Source: Leuconostoc lactis (GTDB taxonomy: Bacteria > Bacillota > Bacilli > Lactobacillales > Lactobacillaceae). From it: 64,000 nt of DNA. Under the pieces are notes generated by a model that searched no databases, was not told the origin of the DNA, and saw only the letters and a program-made list of their open reading frames with translations. Position numbers and translations under genes: made by a program. The stretch lies in contig NZ_CP042420.1 in NCBI RefSeq assembly GCF_007954625.1, positions 1,376,501 to 1,440,500 on the forward strand. The letters are read 5' to 3'. Of this stretch, positions 26,362 through 35,586 are shown one piece after another (position 1 is the first letter of the stretch; each line of letters begins with the position of its first letter).

Positions 26362-27408
26362 ATGTTTTTAGCTATTAAAGAGATGCTACATGAAAAATTG
26401 CGTTATAGCCTAATAGTGGTACTTATATTTTTAGTAAGTTATCTTTTGATTATTCTTACTGGTTTAGCCACTGGTTTAGCTAACCTAAACAAAGCGGCAA
26501 TTAACGAGTGGAATGCTTCAAGTATTGTCTTAAATAGTGATTCTGAAGGACGTTTACAACAATCTTTTCTTTCACAGGATGAGGTTGCTAGTTTACCCAA
26601 TAATGGAACCAGAATTTCACAGTATAGTACACTTGTAAAATCAGAAAATGGATTAAAAGAGAATGCTCAATTAGTAGCTCTTGATTCCAAATCGTTCATA
26701 TTTAAAAATTTGAAAATAACAAGTGGTAGTAAAAAGATCCGAAACAATGCCGGCGTCGTATCGGATAAATTCAAAAGTGATGGATTCAAAATCGGTGACT
26801 ATTTGTTAGTTGCTAATTCATCATTGAGGATTAAAATTACAGGTTTTACACCCAGGGCAACTTTAAGTGCTCTTCCCGTGGTTTATATTTCACCAGACAC
26901 TATTCAATCACTGAATAAAGGTGTAACAAATGCTGTGGTATTCAAGAATACGTTAAATAATTCAAAAATACCAAAAGGGACTGATCAGTTGAGCATTAAC
27001 TCATTTATTAATAAATTACCTGGATATAGTGCACAACAACTCACATTCAACTTCATGATTGGTTTTTTGTATATTATTATTCTAATTGTTATTTCAATTT
27101 TCTTGTATATTCTGACCGTTCAAAAATTACCCAACTTAGGTGTCTTGAAGGCGCAAGGAGTCTCAACGCAGTATCTTGTTTTGAGTACGTTATTTCAATC
27201 ATTTATTATGTCAGTTATTGGCGTTATTATAGCCATTATATTAGCTGAAATAACAGCTATTACGTTACCCAGCGAGGTACCCATTGTCATTGATAAAAGT
27301 AATATTATTGTAACTGGAATCGGTATTATTGTTATGTCCTTGTTGGGTGCATTGATACCAATTCGCCAAATTGCCAAAGTTGATCCTTACAAAATTATTG
27401 GAGGTTAA
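26362..27408 (+). CDS. FtsX-type ABC permease, HrtB-like
   Basis: 348 residues: an N-terminal helix (residues 15-40), a large extracellular domain to about residue 228, then three helices near the C-terminus. This is the MacB/FtsX permease layout. The N-terminus (MFLAIKEMLHEKLRYS) and the permease-before-ATPase order resemble the heme exporter HrtBA of lactic acid bacteria; lipid, pigment-related or peptide export cannot be excluded. It is 39 bases downstream of crtM and may be co-transcribed. No HrtR regulator gene is next to it. Confidence 0.82.
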   Translation: MFLAIKEMLHEKLRYSLIVVLIFLVSYLLIILTGLATGLANLNKAAINEWNASSIVLNSDSEGRLQQSFLSQDEVASLPNNGTRISQYSTLVKSENGLKENAQLVALDSKSFIFKNLKITSGSKKIRNNAGVVSDKFKSDGFKIGDYLLVANSSLRIKITGFTPRATLSALPVVYISPDTIQSLNKGVTNAVVFKNTLNNSKIPKGTDQLSINSFINKLPGYSAQQLTFNFMIGFLYIIILIVISIFLYILTVQKLPNLGVLKAQGVSTQYLVLSTLFQSFIMSVIGVIIAIILAEITAITLPSEVPIVIDKSNIIVTGIGIIVMSLLGALIPIRQIAKVDPYKIIGG

Positions 27409-27412
27409 TTTC

Positions 27413-28087
27413 ATGTCAAATCTAATTTTCGACTCAGTCACAAAAATTTTTGGTGAAGGGAGTAGTAAGTACGTAGCACTAGAAAATATTAATTTCGAAG
27501 CAGAAAGCGGTCAGCTTATTTTAGTTGTAGGGCCATCAGGATCAGGAAAAACTACATTTTTGACTATAGCAGGCGGACTACAGACACCAACTAATGGTGA
27601 CGTAAAAATAAATGACAGTACAATTAACAGTTTGTCCAAAAAACAACAAACAAAATTAAGATTGGAAAAAATAGGATTTGTTTTACAATCTTATAACTTA
27701 GTCCCATTTTTAACGGTCGAAGAACAGTTTAAATTCGTAGATAAACTAAAAAAACAAAATTTGACTGAACCAAAAATGCATGAGCTTCTTTCTGATTTAG
27801 GACTTTTAGAACTGCTAAAAAAATATCCTAATCAACTTTCTGGTGGACAAAAGCAGCGTGTGGCAATTGCTAGAGCATTATACACTGATCCTGACTATAT
27901 TTTAGCAGATGAACCCACAGCCGCATTAGATACAGATAGATCCATGAAAGTAATCGAGTTACTCAGAGATTTAGCGCACAAAAGAAATAAAATTATTATT
28001 GTAGTTACTCATGACTTAAGGTTAAAAGATATGGCAGACAAAGTTTATCAGATAATTGACGGTAAAATGACAATACTGGAGAAGTAA
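27413..28087 (+). CDS. ABC ATPase partner, HrtA-like
   Basis: 224 residues. Walker A GPSGSGKTT near residue 40, signature LSGGQKQRVAIARAL, Walker B YILADEPTAALDT. It belongs to the MacB/LolD class that pairs with FtsX-type permeases. The ATG at 27413 follows GGAGG and starts four bases after the permease stop; an earlier in-frame start lies inside the permease gene. A terminator follows. Confidence 0.9.
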   Translation: MSNLIFDSVTKIFGEGSSKYVALENINFEAESGQLILVVGPSGSGKTTFLTIAGGLQTPTNGDVKINDSTINSLSKKQQTKLRLEKIGFVLQSYNLVPFLTVEEQFKFVDKLKKQNLTEPKMHELLSDLGLLELLKKYPNQLSGGQKQRVAIARALYTDPDYILADEPTAALDTDRSMKVIELLRDLAHKRNKIIIVVTHDLRLKDMADKVYQIIDGKMTILEK

Positions 28088-28156
28088 TTTAATTTATGAC
28101 TAATAATCAGCAAAAATATAATTATGGCTAAGGAATATTTTATTAACTAAATGTTG

Positions 28157-28192
28157 AGATAGCACAAGGAAATGTTTATGCTATCTTTTTTA
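28157..28192 (+). terminator. Terminator after the HrtBA-like pair
   Basis: AGATAGCA pairs with TGCTATCT around a 14-base loop, followed by Ts. It also lies 25 bases before the ATG of the truncated gene at 28217. Confidence 0.7.
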
Positions 28193-28216
28193 TTTATTAG
28201 GAAAAGAGAAAAAATT

Positions 28217-28471
28217 ATGCCAACGAAAATATGGTTAAAACCAGAACAATTAGATTTGTATATTAAACATTTAGAACGATTTAGAGACTTATATAGTAAT
28301 GGGATATTAAATCGATACGTCCGTCGTTTTATACCGAAAGAACGCAAAATTGAAACAGTTAGCGCCAAAGAATTAGATCAAATTAATCATTGGATCAATG
28401 CGAGACCAATGAAAACACTCAACTGGCAATCACCACAAAAGGTTTTTCAGCAGTTTGCAGTGTTCGGTTAA
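28217..28471 (+). pseudogene. Chimeric ORF: truncated copy of the 32065 gene joined to an IS30 transposase tail
   Basis: The first ~27 codons (PTKIWLKPEQLDLYIKHLERF and on) match the start of the intact gene at 32065. After DLYSN the frame becomes an IS30-type transposase C-terminus (FIPKERKIETVSAKELDQIN, then MKTLNWQSPQKVF). The junction at about 28297 records an IS30 insertion followed by loss of most of the IS. The IS30 relic is not from the same IS as the intact copy at 34244. A functional product is unlikely. Confidence 0.8.
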
Positions 28472-28590
28472 TTCTTGCAATCTACCATATTCAAAATTAG
28501 TAGGTGACTTCCGTAATTATTGGTTTTTGAGCTCAAGAAAGATATACAAACGACAATTGTCAAAATAATATAAGTTAGGGGATAATTTTT

Positions 28591-30018
28591 GTGACTAAGA
28601 CAAGCGTGATGTGGTTTAGAAGAGATTTAAGATTAGCAGATAATACGGCATTAACGGCTGCAGTCGCTAATAGTGATCATCTTGCTTTAGTGTTTATTAT
28701 TGACCCAAACCAAATCGTAGCGAATGGCAGTGTCAATCAAAGTGCTTTTTTTGCCAGTGTTTCTCATTTTAAATCAGTTTTAAAAGCCAAAAAAATCAGC
28801 TTGCATATTTTCTCAGGAAATGTCACAACTGTGTTTACAGCATTAAAAAAAGAGCTGCCGGAGTGGCAAGATTTGTATTTTAATTTTGATGAACGGGGTT
28901 ATGGTAGAAAACGAGATCAAGCAATTGCAACATATTGTCGTGATGAGTTGCAGGTAACGCCGCATCCTTTTTTAGATTTCACATTGCACAGCGCGTTTGA
29001 TATTAAAAAGCAAGATGGTACTGGGTATAAAGTATTCACACCTTACTTTAAGCAATGGATACAACGACCTAAAAAATCAGCAAATTATGATCTAAAGCAT
29101 TCGGAAGTTGTCAAGAAACAACGGGAACTGTCGTGTAATGAGGCAACAGCTGAGCTTAAAAAGCTAATCCGTCCATGTGACAGTTATGCTTACGAAAACC
29201 AAATTGGAGAAGTACTTGCTAAACAAGTATTGATCGACTTTGTATCACATAAGCTTGCTAACTACGATAAAAATCGTGATATACCAAGTCTCGATGCTAC
29301 CAGCCATTTATCGCGATATTTAAGGACCGGTGAAATTTCAATTCGGACAGTTTTTGATGCTGTCAGTCAGGAACCGGAAAGTGACGGTCGTACGACCTTC
29401 ATCAAAGAGCTGTGTTGGCGTGATTATTACAATATGATTTATGCCATGTATCCAGATCAGCAAGAAAAAGCAATCAAAACATCATTTCAAAATGTTGTTT
29501 GGCAAAATAATGAGGATCATTTTAAAGCATGGCGGACAGGGCGCACTGGTTTTCCAATTGTCGATGCTGCCATGCGTCAACTCAATGAAACGGGTTGGAT
29601 GCACAACCGCTTGAGAATGGTTGTTGCTTCTTTTTTAACCAAAGATCTATTAATTGATTGGCGGTGGGGTGAGAAGTATTTTCGAGAAAAATTAGTTGAT
29701 TATGATCCAGCAAGTAATATTGGTGGTTGGCAGTGGGCTGCGTCGACAGGTACAGATAGTGTGCCGTATTTTAGAGTATTTAATCCGACAATACAGTCAG
29801 AAAAATTTGATCCTAATGGCACGTTTATCAAGCAATATGTTCCGGAATTGAAATCTATCAAGGGTAAAAAAATACATCAGCCTAATCAGTTAACTGATGC
29901 GGAACAAAAAGCTTATGGTGTGAAATTAAATGATGATTACCCTCAGCCAATTGTGGATCATAAAGCTGCGCGATTAAGAGCGATCGCGATGTATGGGCAA
30001 AGTAAAGATAATTTTTAA
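28591..30018 (+). CDS. phr: Deoxyribodipyrimidine photolyase
   Basis: 475 residues. N-terminal DNA_photolyase domain starts VMWFRRDLRLADNTAL; the C-terminal FAD domain holds WRTGRTGFPIVDAAMRQL, TGWMHNRLRM, LLIDWRWGEKYF and the IGGWQWAASTGTD motif. It repairs cyclobutane pyrimidine dimers using blue light. The start is GTG behind GGGGAT. It fits, with crtNM, a light/oxidation-exposed lifestyle. No lesion seen. Confidence 0.95.
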   Translation: MTKTSVMWFRRDLRLADNTALTAAVANSDHLALVFIIDPNQIVANGSVNQSAFFASVSHFKSVLKAKKISLHIFSGNVTTVFTALKKELPEWQDLYFNFDERGYGRKRDQAIATYCRDELQVTPHPFLDFTLHSAFDIKKQDGTGYKVFTPYFKQWIQRPKKSANYDLKHSEVVKKQRELSCNEATAELKKLIRPCDSYAYENQIGEVLAKQVLIDFVSHKLANYDKNRDIPSLDATSHLSRYLRTGEISIRTVFDAVSQEPESDGRTTFIKELCWRDYYNMIYAMYPDQQEKAIKTSFQNVVWQNNEDHFKAWRTGRTGFPIVDAAMRQLNETGWMHNRLRMVVASFLTKDLLIDWRWGEKYFREKLVDYDPASNIGGWQWAASTGTDSVPYFRVFNPTIQSEKFDPNGTFIKQYVPELKSIKGKKIHQPNQLTDAEQKAYGVKLNDDYPQPIVDHKAARLRAIAMYGQSKDNF

Positions 30019-30192
30019 AAGGGTTTTGTGAAAAGAATCCAATAACTTGGCTTGTATGATACTGGCAAATGACATTATTGCCAGAAAAATGGGACAGCTA
30101 CACTACTGCGCAATCCAAATAAATTGAAATTTGCCCAGGTTTTTTTGTGATCCCCGAATATCATTATTTTCATAATTAATACGTCGTAGTGC

Positions 30193-30198
30193 TATAAT
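30193..30198 (+). promoter_or_regulatory. -10 box of the Nudix gene
   Basis: TATAAT in the context GTGCTATAATG, about 45 bases before the ATG. A convincing -35 box is not clear. Confidence 0.45.
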
Positions 30199-30242
30199 GA
30201 AAAGTGATTTGTTGCACAAAATTTTGATTAAGGGGTTACATC

Positions 30243-30737
30243 ATGAATAAGAATTATATTGCGCGAATGCGGGAGAAAGTTGGTCATGAGGGCATGATTT
30301 TTGTTTCTGCGTTTGGAGTTTTATGGAATGACGCTCACGATGCTATTTTGTTGGAAAAACGTTGGGATTCAGATGCTGGCTGGGGATTTCCTGGTGGATA
30401 TCTTGAATATGGCGATTCTCCAATGCAAGCGGTTGTACGTGAATTTAAAGAAGAAACGAATATTGACGTTAGCGTAACCAGAGTCTTGGGTATCTCCACA
30501 AATGTGACGGACAAAAATTCTTGGGGTGATGCACAAGAAACGATTGGTATTGGTTTTGAAGTTGAACAGATTGGTGGATTTTTGCAAAAAGATGGCACAG
30601 AGACATTGGATTTGCAATTTGTACCCATTCATCCGGAACCAAAAATGTTTGTGCCTCAAGCGCAACAAACTCTGCATCGGATTATCACTGAAAATGAAGT
30701 TAGTGATCGACCATGGCTACGCGAAAATGGTGATTAA
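30243..30737 (+). CDS. Nudix hydrolase
   Basis: 164 residues with a full Nudix box: a GGYLEYGD start and a VREFKEETNID core, matching GX5EX7REUXEEXGU apart from the final small residue. The substrate (nucleoside diphosphate derivative, ADP-ribose, or other) cannot be told from sequence. RBS AAGGGG precedes the ATG. It is monocistronic, between phr and a bidirectional terminator. Confidence 0.88.
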   Translation: MNKNYIARMREKVGHEGMIFVSAFGVLWNDAHDAILLEKRWDSDAGWGFPGGYLEYGDSPMQAVVREFKEETNIDVSVTRVLGISTNVTDKNSWGDAQETIGIGFEVEQIGGFLQKDGTETLDLQFVPIHPEPKMFVPQAQQTLHRIITENEVSDRPWLRENGD

Positions 30738-30828
30738 TCTGTTTATTTGATATATTTGTGCATGGTCGTTCGATTTTTACAGACCTACTATCTAAAAAGT
30801 AAAAAACTGAGACAGGTAGTCCACGACT

Positions 30829-30870
30829 AAAAAATGCTATGTAATCGAATAAATACCATAGCATTTTTAT
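30829..30870. terminator. Bidirectional terminator
   Basis: AAAAATGCTATG pairs with CATAGCATTTTT. It lies between the Nudix gene (plus) and the convergent dehydrogenase gene (minus). Confidence 0.85.
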
Positions 30871-30899
30871 ATTATTCAAAATTGACTATATTTTGTTCA

Positions 30900-31868
30900 T
30901 TAATTTACGCTGTTAACTATGCTGCCCGACAGATATGTCTGTAAATTAGCTATTGTAATGGATAACAGTCTTTCGCGTGTTTCAAACGGCGCCCAGGCAA
31001 TGTGAGGGGTTATATAGCAGTTTTTAGCTTTAAGTAAGGGATTATTTTTTTGAATTGGTTCTTTGGTGACGACGTCAGTTGCCAAAGCGTATAGTTGATC
31101 TTGATTCAGGGCATCTGCCACATCGCTTTCATTAACTAGTTTTCCTCTTGAAGTATTCAGGAGAATAGCAGTAGACTTCATTTTAGCCAGTGTTGTCTTA
31201 TTAATTAAGTTGATTGTTTGAGGAGTTTGAATAACATGTAGACTAATAACGTCCGACGTTTTCAATAATTCATCTAACGAAACTTGTTTGAGCCAATTTT
31301 CTTTTATTTTTTTAGGACGATGATTATAGAACACTACATTCATTTCAAATGCATGAGCTAATTTTGCTACTTTTTGAGCTATATGACCGTAGCCAATAAG
31401 TCCTAATGTTTTATCTTTTAATTCGTATAAAGGCTTGTCCCAAAAAGTGAAATCGGGTCCTTGTGACCAACGATCTTGATGAACTAATTGGTTATGTAGT
31501 CCAACTTGTCCAGTCACTTCAAGTAAGAGAGAAAAAGTGAATTGAGCCACCGCATCACTAGCATAGGTAGGAACGTTAGTTACCTCAATATTGTGCTTAC
31601 TAGCACTTTCTAGGTCAATAACATCATAACCTGTACCCATAATTCCAATATACTTCAGGTTTTTAGATTTGGAAATGACATAGTCATTTATAGGAGTTTT
31701 GTGAGTGATAACAATTTCTGCACCATCAATTCGGTTTATTATTTCTTTTTCATTAGCTGTATTGGTACGGTCATAAAAAGTACAGTCGCCAACAGAACTT
31801 AACTTATCCCAATCTAAATCGTCATTTAATTCATAGCCATCTAAAAGAATAATTTTTGCCATATTCAT
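30900..31868 (-). CDS. D-2-hydroxyacid dehydrogenase
   Basis: 322 residues of the D-isomer-specific 2-hydroxyacid dehydrogenase family. NAD-binding motif GLIGYGHIAQKVAKLA lies near residue 155. The catalytic Arg is in LLNTSRGKLV, Glu in VVTKEPIQ and His in ITPHIAWAPFE. It reduces a 2-oxoacid with NAD(P)H; glycerate/hydroxypyruvate and other 2-oxoacids are possible. The ATG at 31868 follows AAAGAGGTAGC; a second ATG two codons later is possible. It is the only minus gene among plus neighbours. Confidence 0.9.
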   Translation of the reverse strand: MNMAKIILLDGYELNDDLDWDKLSSVGDCTFYDRTNTANEKEIINRIDGAEIVITHKTPINDYVISKSKNLKYIGIMGTGYDVIDLESASKHNIEVTNVPTYASDAVAQFTFSLLLEVTGQVGLHNQLVHQDRWSQGPDFTFWDKPLYELKDKTLGLIGYGHIAQKVAKLAHAFEMNVVFYNHRPKKIKENWLKQVSLDELLKTSDVISLHVIQTPQTINLINKTTLAKMKSTAILLNTSRGKLVNESDVADALNQDQLYALATDVVTKEPIQKNNPLLKAKNCYITPHIAWAPFETRERLLSITIANLQTYLSGSIVNSVN

Positions 31869-31997
31869 GCTACCTCTTTTTCGATAATCATATCATGAAA
31901 CTATTTAAACAATCGATAATTTACATAAACGCACGAAAAAAATTAAGAAATCATCTGAAAAATATAAATAAAAGTTGAAAATTAAACTATTAGTCAC

Positions 31998-32033
31998 AAA
32001 AAAGTTAGTTCTTAATGAGTACTACTTTTTTTA
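31998..32033 (+). terminator. Terminator-like hairpin before the 32065 gene
   Basis: AAAAAAGTTAGT pairs imperfectly with ACTACTTTTTT and ends in a T-run 32 bases before the ATG. No plus-strand gene lies just upstream, so it could act as a leader attenuator. Confidence 0.5.
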
Positions 32034-32064
32034 TTTTCATTAAAAAACGAAAGGAATAAACAAG

Positions 32065-32472
32065 ATGCCTACAAAAATATGGTTAAAACAAGAACAATTA
32101 GAACTGTATATTAAGCAGTTAGAGCGGTTTAGAGACTTATACAGTAAACTAGACCAGACTTTAGAAAGTGATAGACAAGGATTTCAATTCAAAGCTGGCG
32201 CGCCCAACTTCCAAACAACGTTGAGCGTATCAATGCAATTACAAGCTAAAATTAGACAAGCACAATCTCAAGCATATGGAGATGTGCTTTTTTTTAACAA
32301 AGAATTAGCATCTAGGGTGCAAGAATTGGTTTCCAAATCAATTGAGTTAACCTTTGCTTATCGTGATTTGGATTTGCTTATTAAGGGAACTGATCGCAAT
32401 ACTGAAAGTGGGTTGAACAAGATTGAAGAACAGTTGTATCAAGCAAAAAGGCAGCTTGCCGAAAAACATTAA
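32065..32472 (+). CDS. Unknown helical protein, intact paralogue of the 28217 fragment
   Basis: 135 residues, entirely helical and charged, with no signal or membrane segment. It begins PTKIWLKQEQLELYIKQLE and has a coiled-coil-like C-terminus. I do not recognise the family; size and helicity recall WXG/LXG-associated small proteins, but no WXG motif is present. RBS AAAGGAAT precedes the ATG. A truncated second copy lies 3.8 kb upstream with similar leader structure. Confidence 0.7.
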   Translation: MPTKIWLKQEQLELYIKQLERFRDLYSKLDQTLESDRQGFQFKAGAPNFQTTLSVSMQLQAKIRQAQSQAYGDVLFFNKELASRVQELVSKSIELTFAYRDLDLLIKGTDRNTESGLNKIEEQLYQAKRQLAEKH

Positions 32473-32484
32473 TAATTTTTATGC

Positions 32485-32514
32485 TTGGAATCGGACCAGT
32501 TTTTGTTGTACACT
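32485..32514 (+). promoter_or_regulatory. Promoter giving a possibly leaderless ClC mRNA
   Basis: TTGGAA (32485-32490) and TACACT (32509-32514) have an 18-base spacer. The ATG begins seven bases after the -10 box, and no Shine-Dalgarno sequence is present. Confidence 0.4.
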
Positions 32515-32520
32515 GATTTT

Positions 32521-34053
32521 ATGTTTAAAAAAAGAATTAGACTCAATACATCAAAGCTGTCAGTAGTATTATATGGTGCACTTATAGGTTTTTTAACAGG
32601 AATAGTTGTTAGCGTTTTTCGATGGACAATTGAAAAATTGCTTCAATTTGTGCAAACGTTGTATGTAGATATCTCACATGGCAATATAACGCTAATATTT
32701 TTTTTGATGATAGCCAATTTTATAGGCTTTTTAATTGTTGCATGGCTGTTAAACAAAGAACCTAATATATCCGGTTCCGGCATCCCGCAGGTTGAAGGTC
32801 TATTATTAGGTGAACTAAAAATAAACTGGTGGTCGACATTGTGGCGAAAATTTATATCAGGAATTTTGGCTATTGGTAGTGGTTTGATGCTGGGGCGGGA
32901 AGGTCCCTCAATTCAACTGGGTGCATCAATTGGTCAGGGTGTAGCATCATATAGACGTCTTAGTCATAATCAATCGAAAGGGCTTATAGCCAGTGGTGCC
33001 GCTGCTGGTTTATCAGCTGCATTCAATGCGCCTTTAGCCGGCGTTATGTTTGTATTGGAAGAAGTCTATCATAGTATTTCTCCCTTTGTCTGGGTTAGTG
33101 CATTGACAGGCGCAAGCGTTTCGGATTTTGTCTCTACGGTTTTGTTTGGCCAAACACCAGTTTTATCTGTTGGTCACTTAAGTGTTTTCCCGGTACAGTT
33201 ATATGGCTTATTGTTGGTATTTGGTATTATATTAGGTTTATTTGGCTTTTTATATCAAAAAGTTTTACTATTCAGCTTAAATTGTTACAGTAAAATTAAG
33301 GTCCCTAAATATTTATACGGTATGGTGCCGTTTACTTTGGTGATACCAATTGGAATCTTATGGCCAAATCTTTTAGGTGGGGGCAATAATTTAATTTTGT
33401 CGCTGAAAGAAACACCTATGACAATGAAAATGATCATCGTAATTTTGTTAGTTCGATTTGTTTTCTCAATGATTAGTTACGGTTCCGGTCTGCCAGGAGG
33501 CATCTTTTTACCTATTTTGACTTTAGGTGCACTAAGTGGTTCATTAATGGCTCATATATTTGTCTATTTACATCTCATGAGTGCAAATTATGCTTTAAAC
33601 TTTATTGTGATCGGTATGGCCGGTTATTTCGCATGTATTGGTAAAGCACCATTTACTGCAATTATTCTTATTTTTGAGATGGTGGGGAGTGTGACCCACA
33701 TTTTACCTTTAGCACTTGTAAGTTTAGTAGCTTACTTAGTAATTGATCTATTAAATGGTGCACCAATATATGAATCTTTACTAGAACGTTTGTTAAAAAG
33801 AAAATCAGTGTATCTAACGATGTCTTCCATGACAACAACGGAAGTGCCAGTTCTTGCTGGTGGTATCTTAGAAGATCAACAAATAAGAGATTTGCAACTG
33901 GGTTCAAATAGTTTGATTACACTGGTCAAGAGATCTGAACATGTACTGATTCCAAAGGGCGATTTAGTATTACGAGCTGGTGATATTATTTATATTAGAG
34001 CGAGTCAAAATGACACACGACTGATAAGAAATCAAATAAGCGTCAAGAATTGA
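32521..34053 (+). CDS. ClC-family chloride/fluoride-type channel or antiporter with TrkA_C domain
   Basis: 510 residues from the ATG at 32521. Ion-pathway motifs are GSGIPQVEG, GREGPSIQLGA and GSGLPGGIFLP. About ten membrane segments are followed by a C-terminal RCK_C/TrkA_C domain (residues ~440-505, LRAGDIIYIRAS). ClC proteins move chloride, often in exchange for protons, and help acid resistance. The E of GREGP is the expected gating glutamate. A longer frame from TTG 32485 would lack an RBS as well. A strong terminator follows. Confidence 0.93.
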   Translation: MFKKRIRLNTSKLSVVLYGALIGFLTGIVVSVFRWTIEKLLQFVQTLYVDISHGNITLIFFLMIANFIGFLIVAWLLNKEPNISGSGIPQVEGLLLGELKINWWSTLWRKFISGILAIGSGLMLGREGPSIQLGASIGQGVASYRRLSHNQSKGLIASGAAAGLSAAFNAPLAGVMFVLEEVYHSISPFVWVSALTGASVSDFVSTVLFGQTPVLSVGHLSVFPVQLYGLLLVFGIILGLFGFLYQKVLLFSLNCYSKIKVPKYLYGMVPFTLVIPIGILWPNLLGGGNNLILSLKETPMTMKMIIVILLVRFVFSMISYGSGLPGGIFLPILTLGALSGSLMAHIFVYLHLMSANYALNFIVIGMAGYFACIGKAPFTAIILIFEMVGSVTHILPLALVSLVAYLVIDLLNGAPIYESLLERLLKRKSVYLTMSSMTTTEVPVLAGGILEDQQIRDLQLGSNSLITLVKRSEHVLIPKGDLVLRAGDIIYIRASQNDTRLIRNQISVKN

Positions 34054-34088
34054 AAAACGACTCTGAAAAATTTTCCAGAGTCGTTTTT
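34053..34088 (+). terminator. ClC gene terminator
   Basis: AAAAACGACTCTG pairs with CAGAGTCGTTTTT perfectly; it begins at the stop codon. Confidence 0.9.
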
Positions 34089-34243
34089 ATTTAACTTCAA
34101 AAAAAATCTTCATTATGCTTAATACTTTAATATATTGTGTTTTAAAAAATAAAATAATAAGCAACATTGTGAAATGGTAAACTTGTTATAAGGGGTAAAT
34201 ACCTAAGACTAAAATAATCATAATTAAGGAGAAAATATGTTTT

Positions 34244-35422
34244 ATGAGTGATGCAACAACACAAAAACGCAAACGACAACCACGGTTGAATGAGAACCAA
34301 CGTCACATGATTGAATATTTGTGGAATATTGAGAAAATGACACAAGCAGATATAGCCAGACGTTTAGGCTATACACCGTCATCAATACTACGTGAATTAC
34401 ACCGTGGCAATACGCTTGATTTCTCAAATTTAGATAGACGAACACTGTTGAATATGGACATACACGCACGTATCAAGTATTCGGCACAGCGTGGACAATA
34501 TATTGCTTTGAAAAAGCGCAGTAAAATGGGTACTGGTCTCAAACTGACGCCAGAATTAAAAGAAATCATTGAAACCTGGGTCAATGTTGAGCATTGGACG
34601 CCAGAGCAAATTGCTGGTAACGTGCAAGATGTTGATGTGTCCGCATCTGTTATTAGGTTATGGTCTCGGCAAGGCCTTATCAATATTCGTAAACAGAAAT
34701 ATCATCGTCAAAATGGGACACCCAAAGAAAGAGCTGTTGCGCAAACTAAACGTGATAAGGAACGTGAAATTGCACGTTTGCGTGAGCAACTAAAAAATGA
34801 CGGAGAATTAGTCCGCCATTCAATATTTGATCGTTCACAAGTTGTGGAAAGTCGTAAACAGTTTGGTCATTGGGAAATTGATTTAGTGTTGCCAGCTAAA
34901 ATGAATAATCAGCGTTATCAAGATACCACAGCAATTATGACACTGACTGAACGCAAAACTCGGTTTACTGCCTTAATATTAGTCCGTAGTAAGAAGTCCA
35001 ATGATATGATAAATGCCTTTAAGTTGTTTTATGAACGATATGGCAAAGCCGTACGGACTATCACAGCTGATAACGGTTCTGAATTTATCTCGTGGGACTT
35101 TTTAGAATACGTGCAGAAACAGCTCAAAATCAAGCTATACTATGCGACACCGTCATCACCACAGCAACGTGGATCCAATGAAAATCGAAATCGTAAGTTA
35201 CGTGATTGGTATCCTAAAGGCACTTCTTTTAAAGACGTGAAGCAACGACAATTAGATGAAGTGGCTTCAAAAATGAATGCGATGCCACTTAGACAAGCTC
35301 TGAATGGAAAACGACCAATGGTAGTCTTTGCACAAGAATATAAAGCGATGCAACGTTATCGTAGAGCTTATGAAAAGCGTAAACAGCGAATGCTCGAAGA
35401 ACGCCAAAATGATGAAAAATAA
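34244..35422 (+). CDS. IS30-family transposase
   Basis: 392 residues. An N-terminal HTH (residues ~28-50, QADIARRLGYTPSSILREL) is followed by a second winged-helix region. The rve core holds HWEIDLVL, TADNGSEF and the Glu in SNENRNRKLRDWYPKG, typical of IS30. The Arg/Lys/Gln-rich tail is longer than usual. I could not identify clear terminal inverted repeats or a target duplication, so element borders are not given. The reading frame is intact. RBS GGAG is nearby; ATG 34244. Confidence 0.9.
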   Translation: MSDATTQKRKRQPRLNENQRHMIEYLWNIEKMTQADIARRLGYTPSSILRELHRGNTLDFSNLDRRTLLNMDIHARIKYSAQRGQYIALKKRSKMGTGLKLTPELKEIIETWVNVEHWTPEQIAGNVQDVDVSASVIRLWSRQGLINIRKQKYHRQNGTPKERAVAQTKRDKEREIARLREQLKNDGELVRHSIFDRSQVVESRKQFGHWEIDLVLPAKMNNQRYQDTTAIMTLTERKTRFTALILVRSKKSNDMINAFKLFYERYGKAVRTITADNGSEFISWDFLEYVQKQLKIKLYYATPSSPQQRGSNENRNRKLRDWYPKGTSFKDVKQRQLDEVASKMNAMPLRQALNGKRPMVVFAQEYKAMQRYRRAYEKRKQRMLEERQNDEK

Positions 35423-35455
35423 AGAATAAAAATTGGTAATAAAGATAATAAACTT

Positions 35456-35479
35456 TAGACACGGGCTGTGTCTTTTTTT
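35456..35479 (+). terminator. Terminator after the IS30 transposase
   Basis: AGACAC pairs with GTGTCT around GGGCT and is followed by seven Ts. Confidence 0.75.
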
Positions 35480-35586
35480 ATTGTGATTAAAATAAAACGA
35501 TTTGAAACGATTTTATTGGTTGAAACATTTGATATAATAGTGAGTAATTAGATTGCTAAAAGCCTTTGTATAGACATTCCAAAAGC

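Noticed and set aside
25444-28087. Full staphyloxanthin pathway.
   Set aside because: Only crtN and crtM are present; no crtO, crtP or crtQ homologue follows.
34092-35530. Exact borders of the IS30 element.
   Set aside because: I compared the flanks by eye and found no convincing inverted repeats or target duplication; only the transposase gene is reported.
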